This document shows, piece after piece, positions 25,354 through 35,034 of a stretch of 64,000 nucleotides of DNA; positions within the stretch are counted from its first letter, which is position 1; each line of letters opens with the position of its first letter. Origin of the DNA: Chryseobacterium gleum (GTDB lineage: Bacteria > Bacteroidota > Bacteroidia > Flavobacteriales_D > Crocinitomicaceae); the NCBI GenBank assembly GCA_945862165.1, contig CAMAXI010000004.1:1-64000 (forward strand). The letters run 5' to 3'. Under the pieces are notes generated by a model. The model did no database searches. It had not been told where the DNA came from and worked only from the letters and a program-made list of their open reading frames with translations. A program made the translations under genes and the position numbers.

Positions 25354-26286
25354 ATGAAATATCAACACTTCACGAAATTTATAGAACTAGTTTATAGTAA
25401 AGCTCCTCTTCAGAAAAAGAAATTAGAAAAGTATTTATCTGGACAAGAAGACTCTTTTTTTATTGAAGCTGACGAATTTGCGATACAATATATTAAATAT
25501 CTTGACGAACATGATATTAGTTTAGATTATGCAGTTTCTGCATATTTAAAAATGTGTAATGATATGATGAAGTGTCAGATATCGTTTATGAAAACTGGAA
25601 GTTACCCAGTACAACTATCTGGGGATGCTTTTGATAAAGTATATAATAATCAAATTGAAATGAAATCTTATATGATTGGATTAGCCCTTTCACAGTTTTT
25701 ATGGCCAACGCATTATGCAATGTACACTTGTTTAAAAAGCACACTTTCAAAATTTTCAAACAATATACATAGTTATTTAGAAATTGGTCCTGGTCATGGA
25801 TTATTTCTTTCTAAAGCTATTGATTTAATAAATCCAAATGCAGAGTGTATGGCAGTGGATATAAGTCCTACTTCAATGGAAATAACAAAAAGTATAATTA
25901 AATATATATATCCTACAAAACACGAGCAAATCAAATATCACATTGGTGATATGCTAGAATTAGATATAAATAAAAAGTATGATTTCATCACTATGGGTGA
26001 AGTTATAGAACATGTAAATTTTCCTGATAAATTATTAAAGAAACTTGAACAGCTTTTATCAATTAATGGGATAGGGTTTATCTCCACTTGTGTTGATTGT
26101 CCAGCAATTGATCACGTTTATCATTTTAAATCTATAGAAGAAATTAGAAAACTGATAAAACATTGTAACTTGGAAATTTTAGAAGAAAAGATTTTACCTG
26201 TTGAAGATTTACCGATTGAAGAAATAATACAAAGAAAAATAACTATTAATTATTGTGCCATAGTTAGGAGTAATAATAAAAATTAA
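25354..26286 (+). CDS. Class I SAM-dependent methyltransferase
   Basis: 310 residues. An all-helical-looking N-terminal ~120 residues precedes a Rossmann methyltransferase domain with motif I YLEIGPGHGLFLSKA, acidic post-I MAVDISPTS and FITMGEVIEHVNFPDKLL (motif II region). It lies between the FkbH-like gene and ACP 2, so an O-methylation of an ACP-bound glyceryl or hydroxyacyl group (FkbG-like) is the most attractive role; methylating a sugar is the alternative. The extra N-terminal helical part could be an ACP-docking region, which is a guess. Confidence 0.85.
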   Translation: MKYQHFTKFIELVYSKAPLQKKKLEKYLSGQEDSFFIEADEFAIQYIKYLDEHDISLDYAVSAYLKMCNDMMKCQISFMKTGSYPVQLSGDAFDKVYNNQIEMKSYMIGLALSQFLWPTHYAMYTCLKSTLSKFSNNIHSYLEIGPGHGLFLSKAIDLINPNAECMAVDISPTSMEITKSIIKYIYPTKHEQIKYHIGDMLELDINKKYDFITMGEVIEHVNFPDKLLKKLEQLLSINGIGFISTCVDCPAIDHVYHFKSIEEIRKLIKHCNLEILEEKILPVEDLPIEEIIQRKITINYCAIVRSNNKN

Positions 26287-26293
26287 AGCTAAA

Positions 26294-26530
26294 ATGAAAG
26301 ATTTAAAAGAACAAATTTTAAATGTAATGTCTATTGTATTTGAAGTTAGAATAGATTCAATTAATGATGAATCTTCAGCGGATACTATTGAAACCTGGGA
26401 TTCATTGAGGCACATGAATTTGATTCTTGCTTTAGAAGAGGAATTTAATGTTGTTATTCCTGATGAAGAAGTTGGTAATTTAATGAACTTTAAATTAATA
26501 GAATTAGTTATTACAGATTTATTGAATTGA
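26294..26530 (+). CDS. Acyl carrier protein (ACP 2)
   Basis: 78 residues, standard ACP size. The phosphopantetheine site is ETWDSLRHMNLILALEEEFNVVIPDEEV with Ser37. The gene lies 7 bases after the methyltransferase and 4 bases before the AMP-ligase, which is the common ligase-ACP pairing seen with FkbH-like proteins. It differs from ACP 1 at 19695. Confidence 0.93.
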   Translation: MKDLKEQILNVMSIVFEVRIDSINDESSADTIETWDSLRHMNLILALEEEFNVVIPDEEVGNLMNFKLIELVITDLLN

Positions 26531-26534
26531 ATTA

Positions 26535-27866
26535 ATGATTGATTTTCAAATATTATTTGATGAGTATTCTCTAAATACAGCTTTGATTTGGAAAGCTAAA
26601 AATTATACTTACGAATATATTTTAAATAGAATCATTTTTTGGCGAAATAATTTATCATCTGTTACTTTTGGTAAAATTGTTGGTTTAGAAAGTGATTTTT
26701 CTCCAGAAACAATAGCTATTTTATTTGTTTTAATTGAAAAGAATGCGATTATCCTTCCCTTGGATATTAGTCATTCAAATAAAAACGCAAAAAAAATAGA
26801 CATATCTCAAATTGATATTCTGATAAAAGTAAAATCTGAAAATGATATTGAAATTATAAGTTTAGTAAACCTAGCTCCCAAAAATGAGTTATATAGCATT
26901 GTAAAACAAAAACAGGTTCCTGGTTTACTACTCTTTACATCGGGCTCATCTGGCGAACCAAAAGGTGCTCTTCATGATTTTTCGAAATTATTAAATAAAT
27001 TTTCAGTTAAACGAAAAGCATTTAAAACAATCAATTTTTTATTGTTTGATCATTGGGGTGGATTAAATACATTATTTCATATTTTATCAAACGGAGGAAC
27101 GGTTGTAATATTAGAGAATAGAACGCCTGATTATGTATGCGAATTAATAGAGAAATTTGAAGTTGAATTACTGCCAACCTCTCCAACATTTTTAAATATG
27201 TTAATAATGAGTAGGTCATATGAACGTTTTTCATTAAATAGCCTTAAAGTTATCAGCTATGGAGCAGAACCAATGCCCGAAAATTTATTAAAAAGATTAA
27301 ATTTTTTATTTCCAAATATAAAATTGCAACAAACCTATGGCTTAATTGAGCTAGGAGTTATGCGTTCTCAATCTGAAGATAATGGCTCTTTGTGGGTTAA
27401 AATTGGAGGCGAAGGATATCAAACAAGAGTAGCAGAAGGTATTTTACAAATTAAATCAGATTCAGCCATGGTTGGATATTTGAATGCAGAAAGTCCTTTT
27501 ACTGAAGATGGTTGGTTTATAACAGGTGATGCTGTAGAAGTAAAGGGAGATTATTTTAAAATTTTAGGAAGAAAATCAGAATTGATAAATGTGGGTGGAG
27601 AAAAAGTTTTTCCTCAAGAGGTAGAAAATGTTATACTTGAAATAACTGATGTTCAGGATGTATTAGTTTATTCTGAAAGTAATAAATTAATCGGAAATAT
27701 AGTTTGTGCAAAAATAAAATACATTGGAACTCAAACAAAATCAGATTTTATTAATATTGTAAAAGTATATTGTCGATCTAAACTCGAAACATATAAAATA
27801 CCTATTAAAATTTCTTTAGTAGAAACTACTTTTGAAAGTCAAAGATTCAAGAAAAATAGGGTTTAA
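26535..27866 (+). CDS. AMP-forming acyl-ACP/CoA ligase (ANL family)
   Basis: 443 residues, shorter than a typical 500-residue ligase. The P-loop motif LFTSGSSGEPKGAL, A5 QQTYGLIELG, A7 TGDAVEVKGDY and A8 GRKSELINVGGEKVFPQEVE are all present. The last ~60 residues look short but reach the A10-like RFKKNRV. It activates a carboxylic acid as acyl-AMP and most likely loads it on ACP 2 encoded just upstream. The 141-bp gap that follows, down to the aminotransferase, is A+T-rich with no obvious signal, so this gene may end a transcription unit. Confidence 0.9.
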   Translation: MIDFQILFDEYSLNTALIWKAKNYTYEYILNRIIFWRNNLSSVTFGKIVGLESDFSPETIAILFVLIEKNAIILPLDISHSNKNAKKIDISQIDILIKVKSENDIEIISLVNLAPKNELYSIVKQKQVPGLLLFTSGSSGEPKGALHDFSKLLNKFSVKRKAFKTINFLLFDHWGGLNTLFHILSNGGTVVILENRTPDYVCELIEKFEVELLPTSPTFLNMLIMSRSYERFSLNSLKVISYGAEPMPENLLKRLNFLFPNIKLQQTYGLIELGVMRSQSEDNGSLWVKIGGEGYQTRVAEGILQIKSDSAMVGYLNAESPFTEDGWFITGDAVEVKGDYFKILGRKSELINVGGEKVFPQEVENVILEITDVQDVLVYSESNKLIGNIVCAKIKYIGTQTKSDFINIVKVYCRSKLETYKIPIKISLVETTFESQRFKKNRV

Positions 27867-28007
27867 TTTATTTAATTATTATTTTTCTTCAAGAGTATGA
27901 AAAAATACTGCTAAACTTTTTTTTAAAATCTATTAATATTATATAAGTTAGTATTAATAACATTAATAAATTATATTTTATTACTTAAAACTTAAAACAT
28001 AATATTT

Positions 28008-29114
28008 ATGATTTCATTTTTGAATTTACAAAAAATAAATCTTCAATATAATTCTGAGATTGAAGAAAGTTTATTAAAAGTATTCCGAAGTGGTTGGTAT
28101 ATTCTAGGTAAAGAAGTTTCTGATTTTGAAAATAATTTAGGATTATATTGTTCAGTCAAAAATGTAATTGGTGTTGCTAACGGACTTGATGCTTTACGAT
28201 TGATTTTAAAAGCGTATACTGTTTTAGGTTATTTGAATCCTGGCGATGAGGTAATTGTACCTTCTAATACTTATATAGCATCTGTTTTAGCAATATCAGA
28301 TAATTTATTAACACCTGTTTTTGTTGAACCTGATTTAAACACATACAATATTAATTTCGATAAAATAGAAGATAAAATCACATCGAAAACAAAATTAATA
28401 ATGGTAGTCCATTTATATGGACGGGTTAGTTGGAGTCAAAAATTAAAACAGCTTGCAGAAAAGTATTCTTTAAAGATAATTGAAGATAATGCTCAAGCAA
28501 TTGGCGCTGAATGGAAAGGTATTAAAACAGGTTCATTAGGAGATGCCGCTGGCTTTAGCTTTTATCCAGGTAAAAATTTAGGCGCTTTAGGTGATGGAGG
28601 AGCGGTTGCAACAAATGATGATGAGTTAGCAAGCGTTATAAGGGCTTTAGGGAATTATGGTTCGATACAAAAATATATAAATGAATATAAGGGATTAAAT
28701 AGCAGGTTAGATGAGATACATGCTGCCGTTCTAAGAATTAAGTTAAAATATTTAGATACAGAGAATGAACGCAGAAGAGAAATTGCAGAATTTTATTTGT
28801 CTAATATAAAAAACACAAAAATCACTTTACCAACAAAACCAGTTACTTCGAAGGAACATGTATGGCATCTTTTCGTTATACGAACATCGAATCGTGAAAA
28901 GTTGCAAAATTTTTTACTTAAAAATGATATACAAACTTTGATACATTATCCCGTCCCTATTCATATGCAAAACGCATATAAATTTGAATTTCATGGATTA
29001 AATTTTCCAGTATCTGAAGATATATCTAATACTTGTTTAAGTTTGCCAATTTATCCTTGTTTAGAATGGGAAGAAATATTTCAAGTCGTAAAAATCATCA
29101 ATAGTTATGAATAG
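28008..29114 (+). CDS. fdtB: PLP-dependent sugar 3-aminotransferase (DegT/DnrJ/EryC1, FdtB-like)
   Basis: 368 residues, family-typical. [16 protein letters not shown] and [13 protein letters not shown] are the N-terminal signature. VHLYGR and [11 protein letters not shown] bind PLP, and Lys189 in [15 protein letters not shown] is the Schiff-base lysine. With the ketoisomerase at 18678 it should make a dTDP-3-amino-3,6-dideoxyhexose (Fuc3N or Qui3N type), acylated next. It overlaps the following glycosyltransferase by 8 bases. Confidence 0.9.
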   Translation: MISFLNLQKINLQYNSEIEESLLKVFRSGWYILGKEVSDFENNLGLYCSVKNVIGVANGLDALRLILKAYTVLGYLNPGDEVIVPSNTYIASVLAISDNLLTPVFVEPDLNTYNINFDKIEDKITSKTKLIMVVHLYGRVSWSQKLKQLAEKYSLKIIEDNAQAIGAEWKGIKTGSLGDAAGFSFYPGKNLGALGDGGAVATNDDELASVIRALGNYGSIQKYINEYKGLNSRLDEIHAAVLRIKLKYLDTENERRREIAEFYLSNIKNTKITLPTKPVTSKEHVWHLFVIRTSNREKLQNFLLKNDIQTLIHYPVPIHMQNAYKFEFHGLNFPVSEDISNTCLSLPIYPCLEWEEIFQVVKIINSYE

Positions 29115-30030
29115 TTTAAGTCCTTTGGTTACAATTGTTACATTAGTACATTATACAAATCCTGAATTTGTTATAGCAGCTATTGAATCAATTTATAATC
29201 AGACTTATACAAATATTGAACATATTATTGTAAATGATGCACCTGATGATAAACAATATTGGCCTCAAATTAAAAAATATTTAAAAGATAATAATTTACC
29301 TTCATTAATAATTGAACATAAAGAAAATTTTGGAGTTTGTAAGTCTTTAAATGAGGTTTTAAATCTGTCAAAAGGAAAATATTTTTGTGGATGTTGTGAC
29401 GATATTATTTTACCTAATAAGATTACTGTAGAAGTTAATACTTTAGAGAATCTAGATGAAATATTTGTAGCGACATATTCAGATGCTTTTTTAATTGATG
29501 ATAATGGTGATTTATTAGAAGGTATGTTTATTGAGAAACATAGAGAATTCAAAAAAAATCCTGAAGGTAACATTTTTAATGAATTAATTGATGGTAATTT
29601 TTTACCTGCAATGTCTATGATGTGGAGAACTGATAAAATCAAAGAGGTAGGGTGGTATGATGAGAGTTTACTATTTGAAGATTATGATTTACATCTAAGG
29701 TTATTTAAATTATATAATGTGAAGTTTATTGATGTACCAACTTCAAAATATAGAATACATTCTAACAGCCTGAGTAATAAAATAAAAGATTGGGATTACG
29801 ATTATTTTTTGATATTTAGTAAACATAAAACTAACAAAAAAATATCAAAAAAAATATTAGAATTAAAAAATAATGTAGTGTTAAAATTTGATAATTACAA
29901 TGACTTAAAAAAATTTGAAATCAAATTTTCTTTTTTATGGTATATTTTATATAAATGCAATATTCCTAGGATTAAGATTTTAAGTTTAATAAATATTTTA
30001 AGAAAAATTAGATTAATTCTTACAAATTAA
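29107..30030 (+). CDS. Family 2 glycosyltransferase
   Basis: 307 residues. The GT-A N-terminal domain runs from [21 protein letters not shown] through [14 protein letters not shown], then [26 protein letters not shown] (the metal-binding acidic site, here CDD). [28 protein letters not shown] acceptor-side motif follows. It overlaps the aminotransferase gene by 8 bases, which suggests that it transfers the amino sugar made by that enzyme; this is inference. The C-terminal ~60 residues are basic and hydrophobic. Confidence 0.88.
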   Translation: MNSLSPLVTIVTLVHYTNPEFVIAAIESIYNQTYTNIEHIIVNDAPDDKQYWPQIKKYLKDNNLPSLIIEHKENFGVCKSLNEVLNLSKGKYFCGCCDDIILPNKITVEVNTLENLDEIFVATYSDAFLIDDNGDLLEGMFIEKHREFKKNPEGNIFNELIDGNFLPAMSMMWRTDKIKEVGWYDESLLFEDYDLHLRLFKLYNVKFIDVPTSKYRIHSNSLSNKIKDWDYDYFLIFSKHKTNKKISKKILELKNNVVLKFDNYNDLKKFEIKFSFLWYILYKCNIPRIKILSLINILRKIRLILTN

Positions 30031-30106
30031 CTAGTAAGTGATTTTTATAATTAATCGGCAATTTCGTTTGATAAAATTTATTTTGAACTAAAAATATAAA
30101 TATCTC

Positions 30107-31054
30107 ATGATAGACATAAAAGTTTCAGTCATAGTTCCAAATTTTAATCATTCTAAATTTTTAAAACAACGTTTGAATAGTGTTTTTAATCAAAAATATG
30201 AAAATTTTGAGGTAATATTTCTAGATGATAGATCAACTGATAATAGCTGCTCAATCATAGAAAAATATATTAATCATTCAAAATTATCATATGTTATTTA
30301 TAATAATTATAACAGCGGTTCCACATTTAAACAATGGAAGAAAGGCATAAAGTTGGCTAAAGGAGAGTATATATGGATTGCAGAGAGTGACGATGTTGCT
30401 TCAAATAATTTTTTATCTACATTAGTTCCAATTTTAGAAAACGACAAAAGTATTGGAGTTGCTTATTGTCAAAGTGATATTATTGATGAAAATTCAAAAT
30501 TTCTTTTTAATGAACGTGCTTGGTTTGATGCTTTAGATACAAATCGTTGGGCAACTTCTTTTAAAACGACTGGTAAAAGCCATGTTTTAAAATATATGAG
30601 TGAATATAACACGATTCCAAACGCAAGTGCAGTATTGTTTAGGCGAAATTTATTTGTTTTAAGTGATATCCCAACACAATTCAAGTATATGGGAGATTGG
30701 TTTTTTTGGGTGAATTTACTCACAAAATGTAATCTTTATTACTTTGCCACACCATTGAATCAATTCCGGTCCAGTAGTCAAACAACAAGAAGCGATAACT
30801 CCATCAAAAAGAAAAAGAAGATGATTGAGGAGGAGATAATTTTAAAAAACAAACTTTTAAATTTCTTCCCACGCTGTTCTAAATTCAATAAATCACTAAA
30901 TGATATTTATTTATCTTATATAAAATTCAATTCACTGAAGTCTATTTTAATTTCGAATTTTTTTTGGAGATATTGTGTTTTAAAACATCCATTAATTATT
31001 TTTCAATGTATTAAGAAAAAATACTCCTATAAACTTGTTAAGTTTGGATTATAA
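30107..31054 (+). CDS. Family 2 glycosyltransferase
   Basis: 315 residues. KVSVIVPNFNHSKFLKQRLNSVFNQ, FLDDRSTDNS, KLAKGEYIWIAESDDVASNNF (acidic metal site) and FKYMGDWFFWVNLLTKC give a complete GT2 domain. The QFRSSSQTTR motif near residue 220 is common in Bacteroidetes GT2 enzymes of O-antigen loci. A 76-base gap precedes it and 37 bases follow before the GT4 gene. Confidence 0.9.
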   Translation: MIDIKVSVIVPNFNHSKFLKQRLNSVFNQKYENFEVIFLDDRSTDNSCSIIEKYINHSKLSYVIYNNYNSGSTFKQWKKGIKLAKGEYIWIAESDDVASNNFLSTLVPILENDKSIGVAYCQSDIIDENSKFLFNERAWFDALDTNRWATSFKTTGKSHVLKYMSEYNTIPNASAVLFRRNLFVLSDIPTQFKYMGDWFFWVNLLTKCNLYYFATPLNQFRSSSQTTRSDNSIKKKKKMIEEEIILKNKLLNFFPRCSKFNKSLNDIYLSYIKFNSLKSILISNFFWRYCVLKHPLIIFQCIKKKYSYKLVKFGL

Positions 31055-31091
31055 ATTAGACAAAAAATATTGAATTATTGTAAATTAACTT

Positions 31092-32177
31092 ATGATGCAT
31101 GTTTTATATTTAAGTACAAACCATTCCTATGGTGGGAGCGAAAAACTTTGGATTACTTCTGCGAAGGAATTTAGCAAATCGAATAAAGTGAGTGCTTATG
31201 TTCACTATGAGCATGATTTTATAGCCGATTTACATGCCAATTATGGGGTTAAGGTATTTAGGTCTACAGCGAAAGATTCCAAGTGGAAAGGATGGTTTAG
31301 GTCAAAATTTTCGGGTACTTTAGATTTAAAACTCATTTTAATTAGAGAAAAACCCGATTTAGTAATCATTAATGAGGGTGGTGTTTTTTCTTCGTTTAGA
31401 GAGATGACACTTTGTAGGCATTTAAATATACCTTATGTCGTGTTGAATGGATTAGTAACCAATTTTCATTGGTTGGAAGTTACGGATATTTTTTATGAAA
31501 GATTTATTTATCTTTATGAAAATGCCAAGCGATTAATATTTGTTTCGGAACAAAACAAGCAACTTTTTTTTGATATACTTACACCTATGCACAATGCTTT
31601 GGTTGTAAAAAATCCCGTATCTTTTAACTATCTAATCACGACTTCTTTTCCTGCAGATGCTATTTATAACATTGCTTTTGTAGGTAGGTTTGAATTTTAT
31701 CATAAAGGCCTAGATATTTTGCTAGCTGCTTTATTAGATTCAAAATGGAAGACACGAAATGTTCGTTTTAATTTTTATGGTGATGGACCACATAAAGAAA
31801 TTTTGAAATTTAAGATTCAATCAAATCAGTTAAGCCATTGTTTTGTTTATGATTCAAATTATGATTTTACATCTATTTGGGCGGTGAATCATATCGCAAT
31901 TCATACTTCACGTTTTGAAGGTAAATCACTTTCGATTACTGAGGCAATGTATAATAAACGTCCAATTATCATGACGAATGTAGGGGGTGTATCTGAATTG
32001 ATTGTAGATGGTGTAAATGGATTTGTTTCGAGAGATATCTCTGTTGAGCAAGTTTCAAATACCCTAGAACGCGCATGGCATCAACGTGCGAGTTGGGAGG
32101 AAATGGGTATAAAATCGCGAGAGGTGTATGATCGTTTGAATGAAAACTTAACATTGAATCAATTAATACTTTCTTAG
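31092..32177 (+). CDS. Family 4 glycosyltransferase
   Basis: 361 residues, GT-B fold. The N-terminus HVLYLSTNHSYGGSEKLW contains the GG-S-E acceptor-side motif. The donor side has VGRFEFYHKGLDILLAAL and FEGKSLSITEAMYNKRPIIMTNVGGVSELI with the E-x7-E pattern. It is a retaining enzyme by family. Three bases separate it from the next GT4 gene, so translation is probably coupled. Confidence 0.9.
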   Translation: MMHVLYLSTNHSYGGSEKLWITSAKEFSKSNKVSAYVHYEHDFIADLHANYGVKVFRSTAKDSKWKGWFRSKFSGTLDLKLILIREKPDLVIINEGGVFSSFREMTLCRHLNIPYVVLNGLVTNFHWLEVTDIFYERFIYLYENAKRLIFVSEQNKQLFFDILTPMHNALVVKNPVSFNYLITTSFPADAIYNIAFVGRFEFYHKGLDILLAALLDSKWKTRNVRFNFYGDGPHKEILKFKIQSNQLSHCFVYDSNYDFTSIWAVNHIAIHTSRFEGKSLSITEAMYNKRPIIMTNVGGVSELIVDGVNGFVSRDISVEQVSNTLERAWHQRASWEEMGIKSREVYDRLNENLTLNQLILS

Positions 32178-32180
32178 CTT

Positions 32181-33290
32181 ATGCCTTCTATTCTATTATT
32201 GCTTCATGATGTTTCCTTATCCGGCGCGCCGAAGTCCGTTTTGCTTGTCTTTGAACAGTTGGTAAAAAAAGGCTATTCAGTGACAACAGTCTGTTTGAGT
32301 GGTGGAGGCAAGCTAGAAGCACGCTTTAAAGCTATCTCTGTAAATTATTACGGTATGGATAGCTTTGCTAAAAAGCCTGTGTATGATTTTCAAAATCGAC
32401 TAAAACAAAAGATTTTCGGAGAAAAAGTCATTTCTGAATATGAAAAAGTAATCCATGAAATTTCTAGTTTTAGCTATGATTATATCTATGCGAATACAAT
32501 CGTTACATTGCCATTCGGTCTTCAAATGAAAAGTAAAGTTAATTGTAAGATGATTTTGCATATTCACGAGCTCGAAACAGTTATATCCGAATTTTACCCG
32601 AATTTACTTACAGAAGATATCCATATTGACATTTACATTGTTCCTTCAATATTAAATTTAAAGTGTTTAACTGATAAATTTCGCATCCCAGAATCAAAAA
32701 TAGTGGTTATTAGAGAAACGTCAGATGCAACATTAACAATTGAAAAGAAAAAGAATGTAAATTCTAAGATTTCCATTTTAATGTGTGGGGGAGCTTATTG
32801 GCGTAAAGGGGATGATTTATTTTTGTTAATAGCTAAAAATATACTTAAATCAAATGACTCTATTCAATTTTATTGGATTGGTAAACAATCCGAAGAACGG
32901 CGAAGAGTAAATCAAGCGGATGTTGAAAAATTAGGATTAGAAGGATCTATGTTTTTTATCGAGGAAACAGAAAATCCAATTTCTTGGTATTTAAAATCGG
33001 ATATTTTCATGCTTACTTCACGCGAAGATCCTTTTCCATTAGCTGCTATTGATGCAGGTATGCTAGGGTTACCTATTTTATGTTTTGAACAAGCGACAGG
33101 TATTTCGGAGGTTATTGATCCTATATGTGTAATACCTTACCTTGATATCGAGTTAATGACTCAAGGGATTTTAGATTTAATAAATAACAAAGTGTTATTC
33201 GAATCCATTTCTCATCAAAATGTAGAAAATTTCAAACAATTTCAACCGGAATCGATTACAAAAGAGATTCAAACCCTATTAGAGCGATAA
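32181..33290 (+). CDS. Family 4 glycosyltransferase
   Basis: 369 residues, GT-B fold. ILLLLHDVSLSGAPKSVLLVFEQL is the start, MCGGAYWRKGDDLFLLIAK the donor domain entry, and TSREDPFPLAAIDAGMLGLPILCFEQATGISEVI the donor-binding motif. In the EX7E region the first acidic residue is kept (ED) and the second is replaced by Asp (AAIDAG), as in several family members. Tightly linked to both neighbours. Confidence 0.9.
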   Translation: MPSILLLLHDVSLSGAPKSVLLVFEQLVKKGYSVTTVCLSGGGKLEARFKAISVNYYGMDSFAKKPVYDFQNRLKQKIFGEKVISEYEKVIHEISSFSYDYIYANTIVTLPFGLQMKSKVNCKMILHIHELETVISEFYPNLLTEDIHIDIYIVPSILNLKCLTDKFRIPESKIVVIRETSDATLTIEKKKNVNSKISILMCGGAYWRKGDDLFLLIAKNILKSNDSIQFYWIGKQSEERRRVNQADVEKLGLEGSMFFIEETENPISWYLKSDIFMLTSREDPFPLAAIDAGMLGLPILCFEQATGISEVIDPICVIPYLDIELMTQGILDLINNKVLFESISHQNVENFKQFQPESITKEIQTLLER

Positions 33291-33293
33291 TCC

Positions 33294-34139
33294 ATGGAAA
33301 AGAAATCACCTTTAATCAGTATTTGTATCACTACGTATAATCAAACAGCGTTTTTACGTAAAACATTAGATTCTGTGTTTTCTCAAAAAGAAGTTGTTTA
33401 TGAAGTTATTATTTCAGACGATAGTACCACAGATGCAGTTTTTCATCTTGTAGAAGAATTCAAAGAATTTCATCCAGCAATTAAATATGTTCATAATATT
33501 CCGAGTAAAGGCACGCCTCAGAATTGGGATTATGCAAATTCTTTGGCTGAAGGGGAATTTATCAAGATTATGCATCACGACGAGTGGTTTATCGATAACT
33601 ATGCGCTTTTTAAATTACAAAATAGTGCTTTACATAATCCAAGTGCCTTAATTGTTTCAGCATCCTTATTGATTGATAGGGGAATTGATAAAACATTTGG
33701 GACTTCTCAAGCTATGATCGAGGAAATCCGAAAAGAGCCTGAACGATTAATTTTAGCAAATTTATTTGGTAGTCCTTCGTCGATTTTTTTTCACCGCAGT
33801 TTATTGCAGGATTTTGACCCTACATTGATTTGGTTAGTAGATATAGAATTTTATGTTCGATTTATATTACAAAATAAACAATTGATTTATTTGGAAGATG
33901 CGCTCTACTGCTCCGTCATGGATGTACATAATATAACGAATGATTGTTTATATGATACTGAATTGCAATTAAACGAATATTCCTATTTATTTCAAAAGTA
34001 TATACGTCGACTTTCAGTACAAAAACAACTAATTTATTTTATTAAAATATATCAAATTATATCTTTAAGGCTTTATCGAAATAAGTCACTTTTATTTCTT
34101 CGATTATTTAAACGATGTTTTATAAATAAGATTGCTTAA
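33294..34139 (+). CDS. Family 2 glycosyltransferase
   Basis: 281 residues. LISICITTYNQTAFLRKTLDSVFSQ, ISDDSTTDAV and EGEFIKIMHHDEWFI (metal-binding region, HHDE) form the GT2 core; SPSSIFFHRSLLQDFDPTLIWLVDIEFYVRFIL is the acceptor part. It starts 3 bases after the GT4 gene. Its stop codon overlaps a consensus promoter element for the next gene. Confidence 0.9.
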   Translation: MEKKSPLISICITTYNQTAFLRKTLDSVFSQKEVVYEVIISDDSTTDAVFHLVEEFKEFHPAIKYVHNIPSKGTPQNWDYANSLAEGEFIKIMHHDEWFIDNYALFKLQNSALHNPSALIVSASLLIDRGIDKTFGTSQAMIEEIRKEPERLILANLFGSPSSIFFHRSLLQDFDPTLIWLVDIEFYVRFILQNKQLIYLEDALYCSVMDVHNITNDCLYDTELQLNEYSYLFQKYIRRLSVQKQLIYFIKIYQIISLRLYRNKSLLFLRLFKRCFINKIA

Positions 34140-34144
34140 TTTTG
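34137..34144 (+). promoter_or_regulatory. Possible internal promoter -7 element before the GT11 gene
   Basis: TAATTTTG matches TAnnTTTG exactly and overlaps the TAA stop of the preceding gene, 17 bases before the GT11 start. A second transcription entry point within the locus is possible. Chance occurrence in A+T-rich DNA cannot be excluded. Confidence 0.35.
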
Positions 34145-34161
34145 TATAGATTGATTTTTTT

Positions 34162-35034
34162 ATGGTAGTAGTAAAATTAATGGGGGGATTAGGTAACCAA
34201 ATGTTTCAGTATGCATTTGGTAGAACTCTTGCAACACAACTACATAAAAACTTGGTCTTAGATGTTGATTTTTTACTGGATCGGTCTCCAAAATCCAATT
34301 TTGTTTATAGAGATTTTGATTTGGACATATTCCAATTAAATTCGTATCGTTTTTACGATGTTGAACACAAAGAAAAGTTTAAGAAGAAAACCTTGTTTTC
34401 CAAAGGAAGTTTCGTTTTTTTAGAAAAAGGATTTCATTTTCAAGAATTCGATCATGTGTTAAAATTTTCAAAAGTATATCTAGAAGGCTATTGGCAGAGT
34501 TATAAATATTTCGAAGGTTTCGAAGGATTAATCCGCCAAGAATTTACGTTTAAACAGATTTTAAATCCCATACAACAGGAATTGTTAGATAAAATAAAAT
34601 CCACAAAAAGTATCTGTGTTAATTTCAGAAGAACGGATTTTGTGACTATTCCTACAGCGATACAAACACATGGAGTCCCATCTTTACGTTATTATAAAGA
34701 TGCTTTGTCAGCGTTAACTGATGTTATTGGCACAGATGTTTCGTTGTTTATTTTTTCAGATGATATTGATTGGTGTAAGGCTAATTTCCAAACAAATTAT
34801 CCTAAATTTTTTGTGGATCATGCAACCTATAAAGGAGATCGTTTTTCAGTTTATCTGAATTTAATGTCTCATTGCAAACATTTTATTGTACCTAATAGTA
34901 CATTTGCTTGGTGGGGGGCATGGTTATCCACTAATCCATCTAAATTGGTATTTACACCAGAGAAATGGTTCTCGGATGAACTGTTACAAAACCAAACGCA
35001 CGACTTGAGGCCATCTTCTTGGATAACGTTATGA
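34162..35034 (+). CDS. Alpha-1,2-fucosyltransferase-like (GT11)
   Basis: 290 residues. VKLMGGLGNQMFQYAFGRTLA at the N-terminus, the GDP-binding ICVNFRRTDF motif (HxRRxD variant with Asn in place of His) and the C-terminal PNSTFAWWGAWLS motif define GT11. The enzyme moves L-fucose, or less often another GDP-6-deoxyhexose, to a galactose-type acceptor. The genes for GDP-fucose synthesis (gmd, fcl) are not in this window. The stop overlaps the next start codon (ATGA). Confidence 0.92.
   Translation: MVVVKLMGGLGNQMFQYAFGRTLATQLHKNLVLDVDFLLDRSPKSNFVYRDFDLDIFQLNSYRFYDVEHKEKFKKKTLFSKGSFVFLEKGFHFQEFDHVLKFSKVYLEGYWQSYKYFEGFEGLIRQEFTFKQILNPIQQELLDKIKSTKSICVNFRRTDFVTIPTAIQTHGVPSLRYYKDALSALTDVIGTDVSLFIFSDDIDWCKANFQTNYPKFFVDHATYKGDRFSVYLNLMSHCKHFIVPNSTFAWWGAWLSTNPSKLVFTPEKWFSDELLQNQTHDLRPSSWITL

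Noticed and set aside
29265-29642. 125-residue minus-strand frame
   Set aside because: It is antisense to a GT2 gene with intact motifs.
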